NCBI GenBank assembly: GCA_019751945.1
Contig: JAIEMT010000005.1
Span: forward strand, 1-64,000
Reading direction: 5' to 3'
Origin: a bacterium
GTDB taxonomy: Bacteria > Bdellovibrionota > UBA1018
Length of the DNA: 64,000 nucleotides
A program made the translations under genes and the position numbers. Under the pieces are notes generated by a model. The model did not search any database, was not told the DNA's origin, and saw nothing but the letters and a program-made list of their open reading frames with translations. Positions within the stretch are counted from its first letter, which is position 1. Each line of letters starts with the position of its first letter. Positions 35,227 through 44,431 of the stretch are shown here, one piece after another.

Positions 35227-35619
35227 ATGCCAAAGGTCTACTCTTGTCTGATCGAAGTTCGCGGCTATGAGCTCGACAGCTTTAATCATGTCAATCATTC
35301 AGTTTACTTAAACTACCTGGAGTTTGCCCGCTGGAAGATGCTGCATGCTGAAGAAATCACCCTAGAAAAACTCCAAGCCTGGAAACTTTGGCCAGTCATT
35401 GCAAAAATCGAAATTCAGTACCTAAAACCCACTTTCATGGGCGATCAGCTGGAGGTTCGAACCCAGATTCTTGAACACAGCAAAACGTCGTTCGTCATCA
35501 AACAAGACATCTATAAAGGAAATATGCACGTGGTGGACGCCAAGGTCTTGTCCGTCACCGTCAATGAAAAAGGTCGGCCAGCAGCCAACCCACCAGAAGT
35601 ATCGAGACTCTGGACATGA
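35227..35619 (+). CDS. Acyl-CoA thioesterase (hotdog fold, 4HBT type)
   Basis: The 130-residue protein has the 4HBT signature ELDSFNHVNHSVYLNYLEFARW, with the active-site Asp in the first strand-to-helix turn. This places it with YbgC/FadM-like acyl-CoA thioesterases, which release fatty acids or act with membrane lipid synthesis. The next gene, pgpA, overlaps as ATGA, which fits a membrane-lipid context. The substrate chain length is unknown. Confidence 0.9.
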   Translation: MPKVYSCLIEVRGYELDSFNHVNHSVYLNYLEFARWKMLHAEEITLEKLQAWKLWPVIAKIEIQYLKPTFMGDQLEVRTQILEHSKTSFVIKQDIYKGNMHVVDAKVLSVTVNEKGRPAANPPEVSRLWT

Positions 35620-36119
35620 TCGGCGATTACAAGAAGTTTCAAAACTTTCTTGCCCGCACCACCACCAGCTTCTTTGGAGCAGGCTATAGCCCAATTGCTC
35701 CTGGTACCGTCGGCAGTCTCGCTGCCATTCCCCTAATTTATTGGATGGCTCCTTTTGCGAACTCCCTGAAAATCTTTCTCTGGTTAGGGATTTTCATCGC
35801 TGGCTGGATGGGCTGTAAGCGCATCGACCAGATCACCAAAATTCGCGACAATCAAAGCATCGTCATCGACGAAGTGATTGGAATGGGTATTGCGACTTGG
35901 ACGGTAGGCCGCGACTGGAAAGGGTTGGCAGCTGCATTTGTCTTGTTTCGATTCTTCGACATCTTGAAACTTTGGCCGGTTCGACAAGTAGATGGCTGGT
36001 CCAAAACTGGATCAACCCCCACACAGCGGGGCTTCATGGTGATTCTAGATGACGTTGGAGCGGGCCTGCAAGCGCTGGCTCTGGTCCTCCTCCTTCAACA
36101 CTTGGGAGTACTTTCTTGA
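35616..36119 (+). CDS. pgpA: Phosphatidylglycerophosphatase A
   Basis: The 167-residue membrane protein has GYSPIAPGTVGSLAAIP near the N-terminus, the family signature, with the acidic IVIDEVIGMG and FRFFDILKLWP blocks that include catalytic residues. It removes phosphate from phosphatidylglycerol phosphate at the inner membrane. Three or four hydrophobic segments are present. Starts and stops overlap on both sides (ATGA with the thioesterase, TTGA with the pncC gene), so it is part of a four-gene set leading to recA. Confidence 0.95.
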   Translation: MIGDYKKFQNFLARTTTSFFGAGYSPIAPGTVGSLAAIPLIYWMAPFANSLKIFLWLGIFIAGWMGCKRIDQITKIRDNQSIVIDEVIGMGIATWTVGRDWKGLAAAFVLFRFFDILKLWPVRQVDGWSKTGSTPTQRGFMVILDDVGAGLQALALVLLLQHLGVLS

Positions 36120-36628
36120 GCCTGGAGACTGAAGCTCGAAAGCTCGCACTCGCGCTGGAAAAGAAAAATCTCAAAATCGTTTTTGCAGAAAGCTGCACGG
36201 CAGGAATGGTTGCTGCGACATTGGCGCAAACTCCCGGGATCTCCCGCTTCTTATGCGGCTCGGCAGTCGTTTACCGTGACGCAACCAAGAGCAGTTGGTT
36301 GGGGATTTCGAAAAAAATCTTACGCAGCTCTGGCGCTGTGAGCCGAGAGACAGCGATTGCCATGGCTCGCCAAGTGCTTCGCAAGACTCGCGAAGCAGAT
36401 GTCGCTGCGGCGATTACCGGAGATCTGGGACCTCTCGAAGATTTCAAAAACGCCGGAATTGTTTTTGTCGCAGTCGCCCGCAGAGGTCGCTCGAATGTGA
36501 GCGTTAAAAAATTTCATCTGTTGCCGCAGCGCCACAGCCTTGGCGCAAAACCGGCGCTCCGTCTGCGAATAAAAAGACAGGCTCTTGCTTCTCAGTCCAT
36601 CATTTCAATGGTACGGTCTTTGCTCTAA
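36116..36628 (+). CDS. pncC: CinA C-terminal domain protein, nicotinamide-nucleotide amidohydrolase
   Basis: The 170-residue protein has AESCTAGMVAATLAQTPG and GSAVVYRDATK, the PncC signature, and an ITGDLGP turn. It deamidates NMN to nicotinate mononucleotide in the NAD salvage route. The N-terminal MoCF-like domain of full CinA is absent, so this is the short form. Its start is a TTG overlapping the pgpA stop. Placement before recA matches the cinA-recA order of many bacteria. Confidence 0.93.
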   Translation: MSLETEARKLALALEKKNLKIVFAESCTAGMVAATLAQTPGISRFLCGSAVVYRDATKSSWLGISKKILRSSGAVSRETAIAMARQVLRKTREADVAAAITGDLGPLEDFKNAGIVFVAVARRGRSNVSVKKFHLLPQRHSLGAKPALRLRIKRQALASQSIISMVRSLL

Positions 36629-36638
36629 CGACATTGCG

Positions 36639-36658
36639 CCGTTCTCCTGAGGGAACGG
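36639..36658. promoter_or_regulatory. Inverted repeat upstream of recA, candidate SOS operator
   Basis: CCGTTC (36639-36644) and GAACGG (36653-36658) are in perfect inversion with an 8-base spacer, 24 bases before the recA ATG. The location suits a LexA-type operator or an end-of-operon hairpin. It does not match the TTAC-N3-GTAA box I recall for Bdellovibrio LexA. Confidence 0.4.
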
Positions 36659-36682
36659 TAAATCTTAAATTAAGGAGAGTTT

Positions 36683-37819
36683 ATGGAATCAGTGGAACGC
36701 AAGGAAGATCACGGTCAAAAAAACAAAGCAATCGATCTCGCAGTTCAAGCGATTGAAAAACAATTTGGAAAAGGTTCGATCATGCGCTTGGGCGAGAAAG
36801 ATACTCTCGTTGCTCAAGACATTGCGGCTGTTCCTACTGGCTCTCTGGGCTTAGACATCGCGCTCGGAATCGGCGGTCTGCCCCGCGGTCGTATCGTAGA
36901 AATTTATGGACCGGAAGCTTCCGGTAAAACCACGCTCACTCTGCACGCTATTGCTGAAGTTCAAAAGCAAGGCGGAATCGCAGCATTCGTCGATGCTGAG
37001 CACGCACTCGATGTGGTGTATGCCCGCAAGCTGGGCGTTCGCACGGATGACTTGCTGATCTCTCAGCCCGACACCGGGGAACAAGCTCTCGAAATCGCCG
37101 ACATGTTGGTTCGCTCCGGCGGTGTGGATCTCTTGGTCATCGACTCGGTGGCCGCTCTCGTACCGCGCGCGGAAATCGAAGGTGAAATGGGCGACTCTCA
37201 CATGGGCTTGCAAGCTCGCTTGATGAGCCAAGCTCTCCGTAAACTCACGGGCACCATTAACCGCAGCAAAACATTGGTCGTCTTCATTAACCAAATTCGT
37301 ATGAAGATCGGTGTGATGTTCGGTAATCCGGAAACCACCACCGGCGGTAACGCTCTCAAGTTCTACTCTTCGGTTCGCATGGACATTCGCCGAATCGCAG
37401 CCATCAAGGATGGCGAGAACGTGATCGGAAACCGCACTCGCGTGAAGGTCGTGAAAAACAAAATGGCTCCTCCGTTTAAGGAAGTCGAATTCGACATCAT
37501 CTACGGCGAAGGCATTTCCCGAGAAGGCGATATCTTGGATCTCGCTGCAGCTCACAACGTGGTTGAAAAGAGCGGCACTTGGTACACCTATAAAGATGAA
37601 CGCATCGGTCAGGGCAGAGACAATGCCCGTAATTATCTCAAGGAACATCCGGAGATGACCAAGACCATGCGCGAAGAAGTGCTGAAAAAAGTGGGTATCG
37701 GTCAGGTGGCGGTAAAGACTTCGGCTCAAATTCAAGCCGAAGCCCACACCGCTTCAGTGGCAGCAAACGCTCAGAAGCCTGCCGCTAAGCCAGCTGCTCC
37801 GGCACCGACTAAGCGCTAA
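36683..37819 (+). CDS. recA: Recombinase RecA
   Basis: The 378-residue protein is typical RecA: GPEASGKT (Walker A, residues 76-83), the [19 protein letters not shown] region, [12 protein letters not shown] for L1/L2, and [28 protein letters not shown]. The C-terminal tail is Ala/Pro/Lys-rich and lacks the acidic end seen in E. coli. A perfect AAGGAG precedes the ATG. It catalyses strand exchange and triggers LexA cleavage. It ends at a strong terminator. Confidence 0.99.
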   Translation: MESVERKEDHGQKNKAIDLAVQAIEKQFGKGSIMRLGEKDTLVAQDIAAVPTGSLGLDIALGIGGLPRGRIVEIYGPEASGKTTLTLHAIAEVQKQGGIAAFVDAEHALDVVYARKLGVRTDDLLISQPDTGEQALEIADMLVRSGGVDLLVIDSVAALVPRAEIEGEMGDSHMGLQARLMSQALRKLTGTINRSKTLVVFINQIRMKIGVMFGNPETTTGGNALKFYSSVRMDIRRIAAIKDGENVIGNRTRVKVVKNKMAPPFKEVEFDIIYGEGISREGDILDLAAAHNVVEKSGTWYTYKDERIGQGRDNARNYLKEHPEMTKTMREEVLKKVGIGQVAVKTSAQIQAEAHTASVAANAQKPAAKPAAPAPTKR

Positions 37820-37840
37820 TCTTTAGAAAGAGCTCAAAAC

Positions 37841-37874
37841 AAAAAGGCCTCCCTAAAAGGGGAGGCCTTTTTTA
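37841..37874. terminator. Bidirectional intrinsic terminator after recA
   Basis: AAAAAGGCCTCCC (37841-37853) pairs with its perfect inverse (from 37860) around a 6-base loop, ending in T-rich sequence. Because the arm starts with A and ends with T, it can stop transcription from recA and from the opposite-strand gene. Confidence 0.95.
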
Positions 37875-37896
37875 TTTCCATTTCGGGCAGGATTTC

Positions 37897-38274
37897 TTAG
37901 AAACAGCCGCCCCTTTTTTCAGTCGTAGTGGCACCCTCTTTACACTCGAATCGGTGCTTAGAAATTCGATAAGCCATGTTCACATGCCAAAGCAGACCCT
38001 TTTTATCCTTACCCTCTACGCGAAGCCGATAAGAAAAAGGGCTCTTCTCGTTGTCTTCTCGATCCTTTCTATAGAGATTGAAATCCTTATCCCGAGTATC
38101 AATCCCCTTGGCCTTCAGTTTATTTAAGCAGGCACTAAAGCTGCTATTCTGACCATATTCTTCAGCCGCCTTTTGCGGGTTCAAAGCAGGGACAACCCCC
38201 TGTTGAAAACACGCAAGAGCCGCCGGTGCAGCCAAAATCCCTAAAACCAAAAACAGATTCATAAAACGTTTCAT
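37897..38274 (-). CDS. Small secreted protein of unknown function
   Basis: The 125-residue protein has a signal peptide ending near ALA (residues 1-21), immediately followed by a Cys, and a polar body with further Cys residues (SACLNK, FECKEG and a terminal GGCF). A GGGAGG eight bases before the ATG at 38274 supports the start. No family is recognised. It occupies the place often held by recX between recA and alaS. Confidence 0.75.
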   Translation of the reverse strand: MKRFMNLFLVLGILAAPAALACFQQGVVPALNPQKAAEEYGQNSSFSACLNKLKAKGIDTRDKDFNLYRKDREDNEKSPFSYRLRVEGKDKKGLLWHVNMAYRISKHRFECKEGATTTEKRGGCF

Positions 38275-38369
38275 TTTTTAGCCCTCCCAAAGCTAAGGGC
38301 TTGATAGATCTTATGGTGCCTCATGTCAATCCTTGAGTCTAACGCGCGAGTATGAGAAGAAAAAATGGC

Positions 38370-41012
38370 ATGAAAACCGCTGAGATCCGTTCCAAATTCC
38401 TCAAATTCTTTGAAAAAAACGGGCACACCATTGTGGAGAGTTCTTCACTGGTTCCCCAGAATGATCCCACTCTGCTTTTCACGAACGCCGGAATGGTTCA
38501 GTTCAAAGATGTGTTTCTCGGCAAAGATAAACGCCCCTATTCTCGCGCTACCACTTCGCAGAAGTGCGTTCGCGCCGGCGGCAAGCACAACGATTTAGAA
38601 AACGTGGGCTTCACCGCGCGCCACCACACTTTTTTTGAAATGCTCGGAAACTTTTCTTTCGGGGATTATTTTAAAAAAGACGCCATCAAATATGCATGGC
38701 AATTCGTCACTCAAGAGTTAAAACTTCCCAAAGACCGCCTTTACGTCACCGTTTTTGAGAAAGACGACGAAGCTGCTGAGATCTGGCACAAGCAGGAAGG
38801 CATTCCGAAAGATCGAATCTACCGCTTTGGCGAAAAAGATAACTTCTGGCAAATGGGTGACACCGGCCCCTGCGGCCCTTGTAGCGAAATTTTTATCGAC
38901 CGCGGTGAAAAATATTCTTGCGGCAAACCCACCTGTAAAATGGGTTGCGATTGCGATCGCTACATGGAGTTCTGGAATCTGGTCTTCATGCAGTTCGACC
39001 GAGACCAAACCGGCAAGCTCACTCCCCTTCCAAAACCGTCTGTCGATACTGGTGCAGGCTTAGAGCGAATCGCTGCGATCTTACAAAACGTCGACACCAA
39101 CTACGATACCGATGCGTTCAAGGCCATCATCGAAAAGACGGCCCAGCTGGTTGGGAAAAAATACAACCCTTCAGATGAGCTTGGCGTTTCTTATCGAGTC
39201 ATTGCAGATCACTCTCGCGCTACGGCTTTCTTAATCGGCGACGGCGTGATGCCCTCGAACGAAGGCCGCGGCTACGTCTTGCGCCGAATCATGCGCCGGG
39301 CGATTCGGCACGGAAAGAAACTGGGCTTCAATGGTCCGTTCCTTTTCAAAACAGCCGGCTTCGTCATGGAGCAGATGAAAGACGCTTACCCAGATTTGAT
39401 GGAGAAGAAAGCCTTCATCGAAAAAGCGATCGTCGCAGAAGAAGAACAGTTTCTGCGCACCCTAGAGCGCGGCCTGGCCCTGATGGATGAAGAGATCCAG
39501 AAACTGGGAGGCAAGAAAGTCATTCCCGGTGAAGTCGCTTTTAAACTCTACGATACTTACGGATTTCCACTCGACCTCACTCGCGTGATCGGCGCAGAAA
39601 AAGGGCTTTCCATTGATGAAATTGGTTTCGAAAAAGCCATGGATCGTCAAAAGTCGGAATCGCGCAAGCACTGGAAAGGCTCTGGCCAGGAAGCTGTGAA
39701 CGATATTTATATGAAGCTCTCGGCCGAACTTAAGGCGGCCGGCAAACTTCCCAAATTCTTAGGATACGAACAGCTCAGTGTGGAATCGGAATGCGTGGCG
39801 TTCATGGAATCGCCGACAGATCCCAAACTGGTGGAAGCAGTCTTTCGTGAAACTCCTTTCTACGGTGAAAGCGGGGGTCAAGTGGGCGATCGGGGTCGGG
39901 TCACTGGCCAAGGCTTCGAAGGCGAAGTGGTCGACGTTCAAAGACCCATACCCGAATTAATCGTAGCTCTTATCAAACCCATTAAAGGCATCTTGAAAAA
40001 GGGCACAACCTACCGCCAAGAAACCGATCAAGAACTGCGCGCGCTCACCGCAAGAAATCATACCGCGACTCACTTACTGCATTGGGCTTTACGCGAAGTC
40101 CTGGGCACTCACGTCAAACAGGCCGGCTCGCTCGTTGCTCCTGATCTGCTTCGTTTTGACTTCTCTCACTTTCAAGCCATGACCGAAGCCGAGCTCATCA
40201 AAATCGAAAACTTGATCAATGAAAAGATCTGGTCCGCTCAAGCTGTCAGCAAAAAGGAGATGGAAAAAGAAAAAGCTATCGCTGCCGGGGCCATTGCGAT
40301 GTTCGGTGAAAAATATGGTGACCGCGTCCGAGTTGTTCAGGTGGGAAGTTTCTCAGTAGAACTCTGTGGTGGCACACACGTCGACAATTCTTCAGACATC
40401 CACCTTTTCAAAATTGGCAGCGAAGGCGGTATTGCAGCAGGAGTTCGTCGTATGATCGCTTATACCTCTAAGGGCGCTTTTGATTACCTTCGAACCAAAG
40501 AACAAGATCTCAAGAACCTTCGGGACAAGCTCAAGGTCACGTCCACAGACGAGATTGCTTCCCGAATCGACAAACTTCTGGGTAGCGAAAAAGATCTTAA
40601 AAAGCAGCTGGAACAGCTTCAGGCTAAAAATGCGAGCGGTGAAGTAGACGAAATTTTGAAATCCGCCGCAGACGTGGGGGGAGCGAAGATCATCGCAGCC
40701 GTTTGCGCTCCCAGTACCGACGGCATCAAGCGTTTACGGGACATGGCCGATCGACTCAAACAGAAGGCACCCAACGGAATTCTGGTTCTGGTTTCGCGCG
40801 ATCCTCAGGAAGAAAAAGTTGCCCTTCTCATTCTTGTTGGACCTAACGCACCGAAAAAGATCTCAGCCAATGATCTGATGAAAGAATTGGCTCCCATGGT
40901 CAGCGCCAAAGGCGGTGGCAAGCCCGACCTGGCTCAGGCGGGTGGAACCCAGCCGGCTGGCATGCAAGACCTTGTCGCAAAAGCACGGTCTTGGATTCCG
41001 AGTTTACTGTAA
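38370..41012 (+). CDS. alaS: Alanyl-tRNA synthetase
   Basis: The 880-residue protein has the catalytic start KTAEIRSKFLKFFEKNGH, the FTNAGMVQFKD and RAGGKHNDLENVG blocks, the editing-domain Zn motif (HTATHLLH and CGGTH), and the C-Ala region. The start at 38370 matches the family N-terminus. An in-frame ATG six codons upstream is possible. It charges tRNA-Ala and clears mischarged Ser or Gly. Confidence 0.98.
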   Translation: MKTAEIRSKFLKFFEKNGHTIVESSSLVPQNDPTLLFTNAGMVQFKDVFLGKDKRPYSRATTSQKCVRAGGKHNDLENVGFTARHHTFFEMLGNFSFGDYFKKDAIKYAWQFVTQELKLPKDRLYVTVFEKDDEAAEIWHKQEGIPKDRIYRFGEKDNFWQMGDTGPCGPCSEIFIDRGEKYSCGKPTCKMGCDCDRYMEFWNLVFMQFDRDQTGKLTPLPKPSVDTGAGLERIAAILQNVDTNYDTDAFKAIIEKTAQLVGKKYNPSDELGVSYRVIADHSRATAFLIGDGVMPSNEGRGYVLRRIMRRAIRHGKKLGFNGPFLFKTAGFVMEQMKDAYPDLMEKKAFIEKAIVAEEEQFLRTLERGLALMDEEIQKLGGKKVIPGEVAFKLYDTYGFPLDLTRVIGAEKGLSIDEIGFEKAMDRQKSESRKHWKGSGQEAVNDIYMKLSAELKAAGKLPKFLGYEQLSVESECVAFMESPTDPKLVEAVFRETPFYGESGGQVGDRGRVTGQGFEGEVVDVQRPIPELIVALIKPIKGILKKGTTYRQETDQELRALTARNHTATHLLHWALREVLGTHVKQAGSLVAPDLLRFDFSHFQAMTEAELIKIENLINEKIWSAQAVSKKEMEKEKAIAAGAIAMFGEKYGDRVRVVQVGSFSVELCGGTHVDNSSDIHLFKIGSEGGIAAGVRRMIAYTSKGAFDYLRTKEQDLKNLRDKLKVTSTDEIASRIDKLLGSEKDLKKQLEQLQAKNASGEVDEILKSAADVGGAKIIAAVCAPSTDGIKRLRDMADRLKQKAPNGILVLVSRDPQEEKVALLILVGPNAPKKISANDLMKELAPMVSAKGGGKPDLAQAGGTQPAGMQDLVAKARSWIPSLL

Positions 41013-41039
41013 ACCCGAGCTGAGTTACTTTCTAAAGGA

Positions 41040-42875
41040 ATGAAACCCTTCCGAAATATTGGATTTTTCGGATTTATCTTCGCGCTTAGTGCACTTGGCG
41101 TGCTCACCGCAGCCACCTTTTCAGGGTGCAGCTCCGACGAAAACGAAGAAGGCCTCCGCGTATTTCATGGTTCCATTCGGGACTACCTTTCTTCGGTCGA
41201 CCCCGCGAATGCTTACGACGAAATCAGCATGGAAATTCTGCCCAATATTTACGAGACGCTTTATCAATACTCGTACACTTCTTCGACTTTTCGAGTCGTT
41301 CCTCTTCTGGCAGCCGACATGCCCACGATTTCCAAAGATCAACTCGTGGTGACCATTCCTATTCGCAGAGGAATTCGCTTTCACCACGATTCAGTTTTTA
41401 AAACCGAGGATGGTGCCGGACGAGAATTAAAAGCCAAAGACTTTGTCTACGCACTCAAGCGATTGGCTGTTCCGTCGATTCGCTCAAAAGGTTGGTTCAT
41501 CCTGGATGGTCGCATCAAGGGCATCAACGCATTTCACGATGATTTGATGACCGTACCACCAGAAAACTTTGAAAACGCCTTCAATAAGGCCATCGAAGGT
41601 CTTCAAGCTCTCGATGACTATGTTTTAAGAATTCGTCTCACTCGTCCGTATCCCCAACTTCTCTACGCACTTTCAATGACGTTTGCAGCGCCACTCGCTC
41701 AAGAAGCAGTTGAAAAATATTCGGACGAAAAGGGAAATATTACGGACCATCCGATTGGGACTGGGCCTTTCAAAATGAAGGTTTGGAATCGACATAATCG
41801 GGTGATTTTGGAACGAAACGAAAAATTCCGCCCGGAGTTCTACCCCACCGAAGGGTCGTCAGAATTTTCTAGAAGTGGTTTAATGGAAGACGGCGGCAAA
41901 ACACTTCCCTTCCTAGATCGGGTTGTTTTCAAAACCATTCGGGATCCTGCAAAAGTTTGGAAAGAGTTTGTGGAAGGAAAACTTGAAAAGGTCATTCTTC
42001 CGAGAGAACAAACGGACAAGGCCATTGTTCACCATACGAATCTGAGCCCGGCCTATTCTTCAAAAGGACTTCGACTCAATATCAATTCTAGTTCGGCCTT
42101 CTACTATCTCTCTTTGAATTTGCGGGACCCCATTCTCGGTCGGAACAAGTACATTCGCCAAGCCATCTCCTCCGCCATCGATCGAGACAAGTGGATTGAT
42201 ATTGTTTCTCAGGGACGCGGAGTGAAGATGACCTCCATCCTTCCGAAGGGGCTTGCAGACCGCCCGAAGAACTCCCATATCAAGTACGACTTCAATCTCA
42301 AGAAGGCGAAAGAACTCTTGATCAAGGCCGGCTTTCCGGGTGGCAAAGGAATCGGTCCAGTGACCATCGAAATGCGCGGCGCGGATGCCCTCAACCGAGA
42401 CCTGGGAGAGTTTTTTGAAAAATCTCTCGGTGCGATTGGCATTCGAGTAAAAATTTCATTCAACTCGTTTCCATCTTTCTTAGAAAAACAATCCACCGGC
42501 GCTTTCCAAATTTCGTACGGCGGTTGGACTCTCGACTATCCTGACGCAGAAAATATTTTCCAACTCGCTTACGGCCCCAATAAAGTTCCTGGCATGAACG
42601 AATCCAGCTTTGATGACTCGAAATTCAACGACCTCTTTAAGAAAATGGCATCCATGCCCGTGGGACCTGCGCGCGCCGAGATCATCGAGAAGATGGAAGA
42701 CATCTTACAAGAAGAGGCTCCTTGGATACTCGGTTACTTCCACGCCGACTACGAACTCTCGCAGCCCTGGCTCTTCAACTACCGAACTGGCGACCTCTTT
42801 GGAAATCGCTACAAGTATTTGCGAATTAATCAAGACGTGAAGAAGCGGTACTTAGATTCTCGACAAGGCCTTTAA
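41040..42875 (+). CDS. Peptide/oligopeptide ABC transporter substrate-binding lipoprotein
   Basis: The 611-residue protein has a signal peptide with lipobox-like TFSGC and then the bacterial SBP family 5 fold: LRVFHGSIRDYLSSVDP, HPIGTGPFKM-type blocks and NIFQLAYGPN. It should bind peptides or similar solutes in the periplasm and feed an ABC permease. No permease or ATPase genes adjoin it, so it is an orphan or works with components elsewhere. An AGGA sits directly before the ATG, an unusually short spacing. Confidence 0.88.
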   Translation: MKPFRNIGFFGFIFALSALGVLTAATFSGCSSDENEEGLRVFHGSIRDYLSSVDPANAYDEISMEILPNIYETLYQYSYTSSTFRVVPLLAADMPTISKDQLVVTIPIRRGIRFHHDSVFKTEDGAGRELKAKDFVYALKRLAVPSIRSKGWFILDGRIKGINAFHDDLMTVPPENFENAFNKAIEGLQALDDYVLRIRLTRPYPQLLYALSMTFAAPLAQEAVEKYSDEKGNITDHPIGTGPFKMKVWNRHNRVILERNEKFRPEFYPTEGSSEFSRSGLMEDGGKTLPFLDRVVFKTIRDPAKVWKEFVEGKLEKVILPREQTDKAIVHHTNLSPAYSSKGLRLNINSSSAFYYLSLNLRDPILGRNKYIRQAISSAIDRDKWIDIVSQGRGVKMTSILPKGLADRPKNSHIKYDFNLKKAKELLIKAGFPGGKGIGPVTIEMRGADALNRDLGEFFEKSLGAIGIRVKISFNSFPSFLEKQSTGAFQISYGGWTLDYPDAENIFQLAYGPNKVPGMNESSFDDSKFNDLFKKMASMPVGPARAEIIEKMEDILQEEAPWILGYFHADYELSQPWLFNYRTGDLFGNRYKYLRINQDVKKRYLDSRQGL

Positions 42876-43864
42876 GCAGCGCGGCTGCCGATGTCGCTCT
42901 TCGAAAAAATCGACGCTAGAATTTTTACCAGCTCTCGATCGTACTTCCCTGTTTCCGATTGAAGAATGTGAATGGCTTGCTCGATGGTATACGCCGGCCG
43001 GAAGGGGCGCTTGCTGATCAGCGCGCTAAACGCATCTGCCAAAGAAACAATCTTTGCCGGATAATAGATCACCGGACCATGTAGACCATTGGGGTAGCCG
43101 TGACCACTGGGCTCTTCATGGTGTTGATATACGATGTAACGAACTTCATCGGGAATGTTCGGGGTGTTTTCAATCATCTGCAAGCCGAGCTTCGGATGGT
43201 TGCGCATTTCTTTCCACTGAGCGGGCGTGAGCTCCATCGGACTGCAGGAAATTTCTTTCGAAATCTGCGTGGTGCCGATGTCGTGAATAAAGCCCCCCAT
43301 CCCGACGATCTCCAGCGTGCGCTGATTGAATTGCCCGGAGGCCTTCGCAATGAACATGCTGAAAATCGCGACAGCGATAGAATGGTAGTAGAGATATTCG
43401 CCGTGAGAAACCAGCTTCAAAATGATGGCGACCGTCTTAGGCGACTCCATCATCAAGTTCACGTAGTTCGTGACGACCTTCTTGGTATTCTCCGCTGTCT
43501 CTTCTGAAATATTGTGCTGAACAAAAATTTCGGCCATGTTCTGCTCGGTCATGTTGAGCAGGGTGGCAATCTTCTTTTCTTGGGTGGTCTTGGAGTCGTT
43601 GAAAATGAGATCTGCCGTGCGTGCGACAAACTCTTCGTATGCTGGCACGTCTTCTGTCTTGATGAACAATTCTTTGACGCCCTTGTGGATATACTGAGCC
43701 AAGCGCTTGTAATCGAGGCCCGTGCTCTTCGAAAACACGTGCGCAATATTGTCATCCGAAATTTTCAGATACACGTCGAACGTAATATCGCGCGTAGTGT
43801 TCCTAAAGCTTTGGATATCAACGGCTTTGAAGGCAGATGTGATATTTATGGGCGAATCGGCCAA
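42872..43864 (-). CDS. HD-GYP domain protein (putative cyclic-di-GMP phosphodiesterase)
   Basis: The 330-residue protein has an N-terminal region (about 1-145) and a C-terminal HD-GYP domain. Visible motifs are HSIAVA, GGFIHDIGT (HD pair), HHEEPSGHGYP (GYP triad) and LADAFSALI. These coordinate a metal centre that hydrolyses cyclic-di-GMP. The full GYP is present, unlike the unconventional Bdellovibrio HD-GYP protein Bd1817 as I recall it. The start is a TTG at 43864 behind AGGGGG. It overlaps the binding-protein gene tail-to-tail by four bases. Confidence 0.92.
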   Translation of the reverse strand: MADSPINITSAFKAVDIQSFRNTTRDITFDVYLKISDDNIAHVFSKSTGLDYKRLAQYIHKGVKELFIKTEDVPAYEEFVARTADLIFNDSKTTQEKKIATLLNMTEQNMAEIFVQHNISEETAENTKKVVTNYVNLMMESPKTVAIILKLVSHGEYLYYHSIAVAIFSMFIAKASGQFNQRTLEIVGMGGFIHDIGTTQISKEISCSPMELTPAQWKEMRNHPKLGLQMIENTPNIPDEVRYIVYQHHEEPSGHGYPNGLHGPVIYYPAKIVSLADAFSALISKRPFRPAYTIEQAIHILQSETGKYDRELVKILASIFSKSDIGSRAA

Positions 43865-44002
43865 ACGGACCCCCTACAGATACCTTTCGGCTAATACCCA
43901 AGATGCTTTAACAACGCTTTAGGTTTTTTAACGCACCCAGTAACTCAAACGAAAACTTAAAGACCTACCCCAAATTGCCGATAGGAAATTTGAGGTCATG
44001 GA

Positions 44003-44431
44003 ATGACGAAACATTCTTACCAATCCAATCTGCTCAAAGTTCTAGCCGCGGCATTGCTCGTGGCTGGCGTTTTTTCGCCCACTCAGCGGGCAAACGCCGA
44101 AGACTTCAGTGTCTACAGCGTTTACCGCGGAGTAGATTTAGGCAATCCCGGCGAAGCCGCTCCTCAACGTGATTATTACGTCAACATGGGAAGCGCTCAG
44201 GGCCTTGGGGTTGGAAGCAGTCTCGAAGTCTTTCGTCGTATTTCCACTTACGACCTGACCAGCCAGAAGCTCTACAAAGATGTGATGTTCCCGTTTGCTC
44301 GACTCAAGGTGATTCACGTCGAGAAAAACGCTGCGATCACTCGCGTAGAAAAGATTGCTTCCACCGATGAAACGCCCAGTTTTTCACCCCGGGCTGTCAT
44401 GGTGGGCGATCTGGTTCGTCCAGCGCGGTAA
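44003..44431 (+). CDS. Secreted protein of unknown function
   Basis: The 142-residue protein has a signal peptide ending in NAEDF (cut after about residue 32) and a compact domain, YYVNMGSAQGLGVGSSLEVFRR, that looks like the C-terminal beta domain of FlgT-like or lipoprotein carrier folds. A GAGG precedes the ATG, and an inverted repeat near 43975-43995 flanks it. The 3' end overlaps the opposite-strand ssb gene by 48 bases. No function can be given. Confidence 0.6.
   Translation: MTKHSYQSNLLKVLAAALLVAGVFSPTQRANAEDFSVYSVYRGVDLGNPGEAAPQRDYYVNMGSAQGLGVGSSLEVFRRISTYDLTSQKLYKDVMFPFARLKVIHVEKNAAITRVEKIASTDETPSFSPRAVMVGDLVRPAR

Noticed and set aside
36629-36682. Bdellovibrio-type LexA box TTAC-N3-GTAA before recA
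   Set aside because: Not found in the interval. Only the CCGTTC/GAACGG repeat is seen.
36851-37747. 298-codon minus-strand frame inside recA
   Set aside because: It lies wholly opposite recA and reflects codon bias. It has no recognisable domain.
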